Of a stretch of 7,844 nucleotides of DNA, positions 4,377 through 7,844 are shown piece after piece. Each line of letters opens with the position of its first letter. The stretch's first letter is position 1. A program made the position numbers and the translations under genes. The notes under the pieces were generated by a model. That model did no database searches. It was given only the letters and a program-made list of their open reading frames with translations, and had not been told where the DNA came from. The DNA is from CAZAQS01 sp964486825 (GTDB taxonomy: Bacteria > Chloroflexota > Anaerolineae > Anaerolineales > UBA4823), in assembly GCA_964486825.1 (NCBI GenBank), contig CAZAQS010000225.1, forward strand, positions 1-7,844, in the 5' to 3' direction.

Positions 4377-5564
4377 ATGAAAACTCTAATCGCGGGATCA
4401 AATGGGATGGCCAGTGTCGTTGCCGATCGTGGTGGAGGGGTGCGCGACTGGCAGCGCTGGACGCCCTATGCGGCGGTGGCGTGGTCGCTCATCTACGCCG
4501 GGCTGGGGATCTACTGGGCGGTGAGCGGGAACGGGTTCCCTTACATCCCCGAAAACGTGTCCGATGGCCTGGGACCGCTGGTTTCACGGTTCGGTCCGGG
4601 CGTGGCCTGGATATTCGTGTTGATGGCAGGGATTCCTGCGGCGGCGGTGGGTGCGGCGATGCTGCGTGGGGTGCGAAGCAAGGCGCTCCGGCCTCTCCTC
4701 ATCACTGCCGGAGCACTGCTCGCCGACGCCCTCTTGCTGCTCATGACCGACCTCAACCTGCTGATCACCCTCGGCTACACTCCCCTGGGCATCGTCAAGC
4801 TCTTGAGCGGCGATGATTTCGGACAGGTCTACCTGGAGATGTTGACTCAATGGTCGACGATCCACCAGTTGCTATGTCTAGCCGGCGGGTTTCTGTGGCT
4901 GGCGGCTACGGTCTGCTATAGCCGCCGGAGCGGGGACGCCTGCCTGTATTGTGGTCGCAAGGATAGCCCGGAGGGATGGCATGGACCGAACCAGGCCGCG
5001 CGCTGGGGCCGCATCGCCGTGTATGTGTCGATGGTGGCGCCGGTCTTCTACGCCCTCACCCGTTACGCCTGGGCGCTGGGCATTCCGCTGGGGATGAGCC
5101 AGGAGTACCTGCGTTCTGGACAAGAGAGCGGGAGCTGGATCTCGGGACTCTTCCTGGCGACCTTCGGCCTGGTGGGGGCTGCCCTCACGCTCGGATTGGT
5201 GCAGCGTTGGGGTGAGGTATTCCCGCGCTGGATGATCGGCCTGGCCGGGCGCCGGGTCCCCATTGCGCTGGCGGTCGTCCCGGCCGCGCTCGTATCGGTG
5301 TTGCTGATCGTGGGCGGCATCGGGATTTGGTCCGGCTTAGACCAGATGGTCGCTAACATGACGGCCACAGGATTAGAAGGGACAGGAATCATTGGGGCGA
5401 TCATCTTCCAGCTCGGCCCCACCTTGCTGTTCACAGTTTGGGGTGTCGCGCTTGCGGTGGCGACGTTAGGCTACTATTACCGGCGGCGCAGCGTGTGCAA
5501 GGTATGCGGGCGTGGCGCATCTGGCGAGATCAGGGAATCATCGTTTGGGAGGGCTGGTTCTTAA
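4377..5564 (+). CDS. Polytopic membrane protein with two CxxCGR motifs
   Basis: 395 residues. I see about eight membrane helices, near 32-52, 74-97, 106-132, 163-181, 212-232, 256-276, 296-317 and 335-366. Two short cysteine knuckles occur: C189-L-Y-C192-G-R after helix 4, and C374-K-V-C377-G-R after helix 8. Both follow an Arg-rich turn, so by the positive-inside rule both should face the cytoplasm, where four cysteines could bind one metal ion. The middle contains RYAWALGIPLGMSQEYLR (229-246) and the loop LVQRWGEVFPRWM (274-286). These resemble integral membrane proteins of unknown function that I recall from Actinobacteria and Chloroflexota. No transporter or enzyme motif is recognised. 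Start: ATG with AAGGA 9 bases upstream, preceded by the operator-like cluster. The frame is intact. Confidence 0.8.
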   Translation: MKTLIAGSNGMASVVADRGGGVRDWQRWTPYAAVAWSLIYAGLGIYWAVSGNGFPYIPENVSDGLGPLVSRFGPGVAWIFVLMAGIPAAAVGAAMLRGVRSKALRPLLITAGALLADALLLLMTDLNLLITLGYTPLGIVKLLSGDDFGQVYLEMLTQWSTIHQLLCLAGGFLWLAATVCYSRRSGDACLYCGRKDSPEGWHGPNQAARWGRIAVYVSMVAPVFYALTRYAWALGIPLGMSQEYLRSGQESGSWISGLFLATFGLVGAALTLGLVQRWGEVFPRWMIGLAGRRVPIALAVVPAALVSVLLIVGGIGIWSGLDQMVANMTATGLEGTGIIGAIIFQLGPTLLFTVWGVALAVATLGYYYRRRSVCKVCGRGASGEIRESSFGRAGS

Positions 5565-5647
5565 GCGAGTATCGTCGATGCGATCCCCATTCTTGCCAAC
5601 AGTCGGACAATAGCGACCATCCTACGGAGCTATAAGAAATTCGGTTT

Positions 5648-5653
5648 TATAAT
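5648..5653 (+). promoter_or_regulatory. -10 box immediately upstream of the LuxR/MalT-type gene
   Basis: A perfect TATAAT with only 6 bases between it and the ATG at 5660. Transcription would start at or next to the A of the ATG, giving a leaderless mRNA. No Shine-Dalgarno at proper spacing is seen (GTGGG touches the ATG), and no convincing -35 lies 16-18 bases upstream. The nearest upstream in-frame stop (5633) leaves no conventional alternative start in between. Confidence 0.5.
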
Positions 5654-5659
5654 TGTGGG

Positions 5660-7844
5660 ATGGCAACAGAGATTCTCGCCACCAAACTCTACGTCCCCCC
5701 ACCGCCGCCGAAAGCGGTGCAGCGCCCGCGCCTGGTAGAGCGGTTGAATGAGGGTCTGCACCGCAAGCTGGCCCTTGTCTCTGCCCCTGCTGGATTCGGT
5801 AAAACCACCCTGGTCAGCGAATGGATCACTGGCTGCAAACGACCGGTGGCGTGGTTGTCGCTGGACGAAGGGGATAATGACCCCGCACGCTTTCTGACTT
5901 ACCTCGTCGCTGCGCTGCAGACACTGCCGCCAAAAACCGGCGGGGGGAATATTGGAGCAGGGACGTTGGCTGTGCTCCAATCCCCTCAGCCACCGCCGAC
6001 CGAATCGATTCTGACAACCCTGCTCAACGAAATAGCCGCCATACCGGATAGTTTTATCCTGGTCTTGGACGACTACCATGCGATCGATTCCAAACCGGAT
6101 GACGCGTCGACTTCCGTCGACGAGGCCCTCACCTTTCTGCTGGAGCACCAGCCGCTGCAGATGCATTTGGTGATCGCCACTCGTGAAGACCCGTCGCTGC
6201 CCCTGGCTCGCTTGCGCGCCTTGGGCCAGCTGACAGAATTGCGCGCTGCCGACTTGCGCTTTACCCCTGAGGAAGCCGGTGCATTTCTTAACCAGATGAT
6301 GAACCTCAACCTTTCGGTGGAAAACATCGCCGCCCTGGAAACCCGTACCGAAGGCTGGATTGCCGGTCTGCAACTGGCCGCGCTTTCAATGCAGGGGCAT
6401 CAAGACACCGCCGGTTTTATCCAGGCCTTCACCGGCAGCCATCGTTTTGTGTTCGATTATCTGGCCGGGGAAGTTCTCGAACGCCAGCCCGAGCGCGTGC
6501 GCAATTTCTTGCTGCAAACCGCCATTCTCGACCGCTTGAGTGGTCCCCTGTGTGACGCAGTGACCGAACAAGATGGCGGCAGGGGAATGTTGGAAACCCT
6601 GGAGCGTGGCAACCTGTTCCTCATCCCGCTCGACGACCAGCGCCAGTGGTATCGCTATCACCACCTTTTCGCCGATGTGCTACAGGCGCACCTGATGGAT
6701 GACCAACCCGAGCAGGTTCCCAGCCTGCACCAGCGGGCGAGCGCGTGGTATGAACAGAACGGTTTGCGACCGGATGCCATCCGGCACGCCCTGGCTGCCG
6801 AGGACTTCGAGCGCGCCGCAGGATTGATCGAACTGGCATGGTCATCAATGGACCTCAGTTACCAATCCTCCACATGGCTTGGCTGGGTCAAAGCGCTACC
6901 TGACGTCTTGATTCGCGCCCGGCCGGTTCTCAGCGTGGGGTATGCCTGGGCTTTGCTGGATGGCGGCGAGTTGGAGGCCAGCGAGGCTCGTTTGCTTGAC
7001 GCCGAGCGCTGGCTGGACATGCCGACAGATCAGATGGTCGTCGTGGATCAAGAACAATTTCGCTCGTTGCCAGCTTCGATCGCCACCGCCAGGGCCTACC
7101 GCTCCCTTGCGCTTGGCGATGTCCCAGGCACCGTAAAGTATGCCCAGCAGGCGCTCGAAATGACCCCCGAAGATGATCAGGTCAGGTACAACCAGGCCAT
7201 TGCGCTCCTGGGGCTTACCCAGTATACAAGCGGAGACCTGGAGGCAGCCGAGCGTTCCCTGGCCGATTTCCATTCGAACCTGCGGAAAACCGGTGAAATC
7301 CTGACCCTGATCGGCATCACATTTCTCCTGGCCGACATCAGGGTGGCGCTGGGCCGCCTCCATGAGGCGGAAAGCATCTATCAGCAATCCTTGCGACTCG
7401 CGACCAGCCAGGGCGAGCCCATGCCGCTCGGAACGGCAGATTTGTATCGCGGCCTCAGTGAGCTATATATTGAACGGGGTGACCTGGAAGCCGCCGAGCA
7501 ACACTTGCAGACCAGCCAGAAGCTGGGCGAGCAGAACGCGCTAACAGATTGGCCGCATCGCCTATGCGTTTCTCAGGCACACCTGAAAGAGGCGCAGGGA
7601 GACCTGGACGGCGCGCTCGCTCTGCTTGATGAGGCGGAGCGCGTGTATATTCGAGGCCCCCTGCCCGATGTGCGTCCCGTCGCGGCTTTGAAGGCGCGGG
7701 TCTGGCTCAAGCTGGGCAGGCTGGCCGAAGCCCTGGGGTGGGCGCGTGAGCAAGGGCTATCGGTGGATGATGACATCCGCTACACGCGCGAGTTCGAGCA
7801 CATCACGCTGGCCCAGGTGCTCATCGCCGCCGGTAAAAGCGATC
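5660..7844 (+). CDS. LuxR-family ATP-dependent transcriptional regulator (MalT/LAL type), 3' end outside window
   Basis: 728 residues are visible without a stop; such proteins usually have about 850-900. The N-terminus (ILATKLYVPPPPPKAVQRPR, 5-24) is the standard opening of this group. Walker A is APAGFGKTT (42-50); Walker B is ILVLDD, with the aspartates at 137-138 followed by YH. Then come the sensor-like LVIATREDPSLPLARLRA, ELRAADLRFTPEEA, the TRTEGWIAGLQLAALS block and WYRYHHLFADVL (330-341). From about residue 420 the sequence is helical-repeat (TPR-like), as in MalT, where this part senses the inducer. The C-terminal LuxR helix-turn-helix should follow beyond base 7844. These STAND ATPases bind ATP, oligomerise on inducer binding and activate transcription. 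Ligand and targets are unknown here. An unusual 6-residue insert (DDASTS) follows the Walker B region. The gene starts 95 bases after the membrane protein gene. Confidence 0.95.
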   Translation, partial: MATEILATKLYVPPPPPKAVQRPRLVERLNEGLHRKLALVSAPAGFGKTTLVSEWITGCKRPVAWLSLDEGDNDPARFLTYLVAALQTLPPKTGGGNIGAGTLAVLQSPQPPPTESILTTLLNEIAAIPDSFILVLDDYHAIDSKPDDASTSVDEALTFLLEHQPLQMHLVIATREDPSLPLARLRALGQLTELRAADLRFTPEEAGAFLNQMMNLNLSVENIAALETRTEGWIAGLQLAALSMQGHQDTAGFIQAFTGSHRFVFDYLAGEVLERQPERVRNFLLQTAILDRLSGPLCDAVTEQDGGRGMLETLERGNLFLIPLDDQRQWYRYHHLFADVLQAHLMDDQPEQVPSLHQRASAWYEQNGLRPDAIRHALAAEDFERAAGLIELAWSSMDLSYQSSTWLGWVKALPDVLIRARPVLSVGYAWALLDGGELEASEARLLDAERWLDMPTDQMVVVDQEQFRSLPASIATARAYRSLALGDVPGTVKYAQQALEMTPEDDQVRYNQAIALLGLTQYTSGDLEAAERSLADFHSNLRKTGEILTLIGITFLLADIRVALGRLHEAESIYQQSLRLATSQGEPMPLGTADLYRGLSELYIERGDLEAAEQHLQTSQKLGEQNALTDWPHRLCVSQAHLKEAQGDLDGALALLDEAERVYIRGPLPDVRPVAALKARVWLKLGRLAEALGWAREQGLSVDDDIRYTREFEHITLAQVLIAAGKSD

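Noticed and set aside
4301..4816. 171-residue plus-strand frame overlapping the membrane protein gene
   Set aside because: It is Arg/Gly-rich, runs through the operator-like region, and is a frame shadow of the well-supported membrane protein starting at 4377.
5630..6373. 247-residue open frame on the minus strand
   Set aside because: It lies antisense to the ATPase domain of the LuxR/MalT-type gene, whose plus-strand frame has Walker motifs and family blocks. The antisense product is low-complexity in Gln/Arg/Gly with no recognisable domain.

Overview
The window looks like a piece of a GC-rich bacterial chromosome, most probably from the Chloroflexota (Anaerolineae-like). The grounds are a MalT/LAL-type giant regulator, a Pro/Thr-linker lipoprotein, a YdeI-like protein, an ester cyclase and fragments of FAD oxidoreductase and hydrolase families, all in forms I associate with that phylum. 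This placement is recalled from family resemblance and was not computed. I see no rRNA, tRNA, CRISPR array, transposase or phage gene.

Layout. Positions 2-416 hold the remnant of an FAD-dependent oxidoreductase with one frameshift and an abruptly replaced C-terminus. A short YdeI/OmpD-associated-like gene follows (419-787) and runs into a double-hairpin repeat (796-848). That repeat fills the gap between this gene and a convergent, uncharacterised 194-residue protein on the minus strand (849-1433). Two apparently intact plus-strand genes come next: a SnoaL-like ester cyclase (1613-2047) and a lipoprotein (2142-2954).

From about 3110 to 4150 the sequence is a mosaic of gene pieces: the C-terminal part of a PLP aminotransferase, an internally deleted alpha/beta hydrolase, a small four-helix membrane protein that may lack its N-terminus, and a second degraded YdeI copy. 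The YdeI piece ends 3 bases before a 48/49-identical copy of the double-hairpin repeat (4153-4201).

The right half is orderly. A 58-bp cluster of AACGAT/ATCGT half-sites (4281-4338) precedes an eight-helix membrane protein with two CxxCGR knuckles (4377-5564). After a 95-base gap comes a large LuxR/MalT-type ATP-dependent regulator (5660 to the window edge), whose -10 box lies so close to the ATG that the mRNA may be leaderless. Its C-terminal DNA-binding domain lies beyond the window.

There is no evident multi-gene system. The best leads are the twice-seen junction of a truncated YdeI gene with the same hairpin repeat, the dense gene-fragment mosaic, the operator-like cluster, and the possible leaderless start of the regulator.
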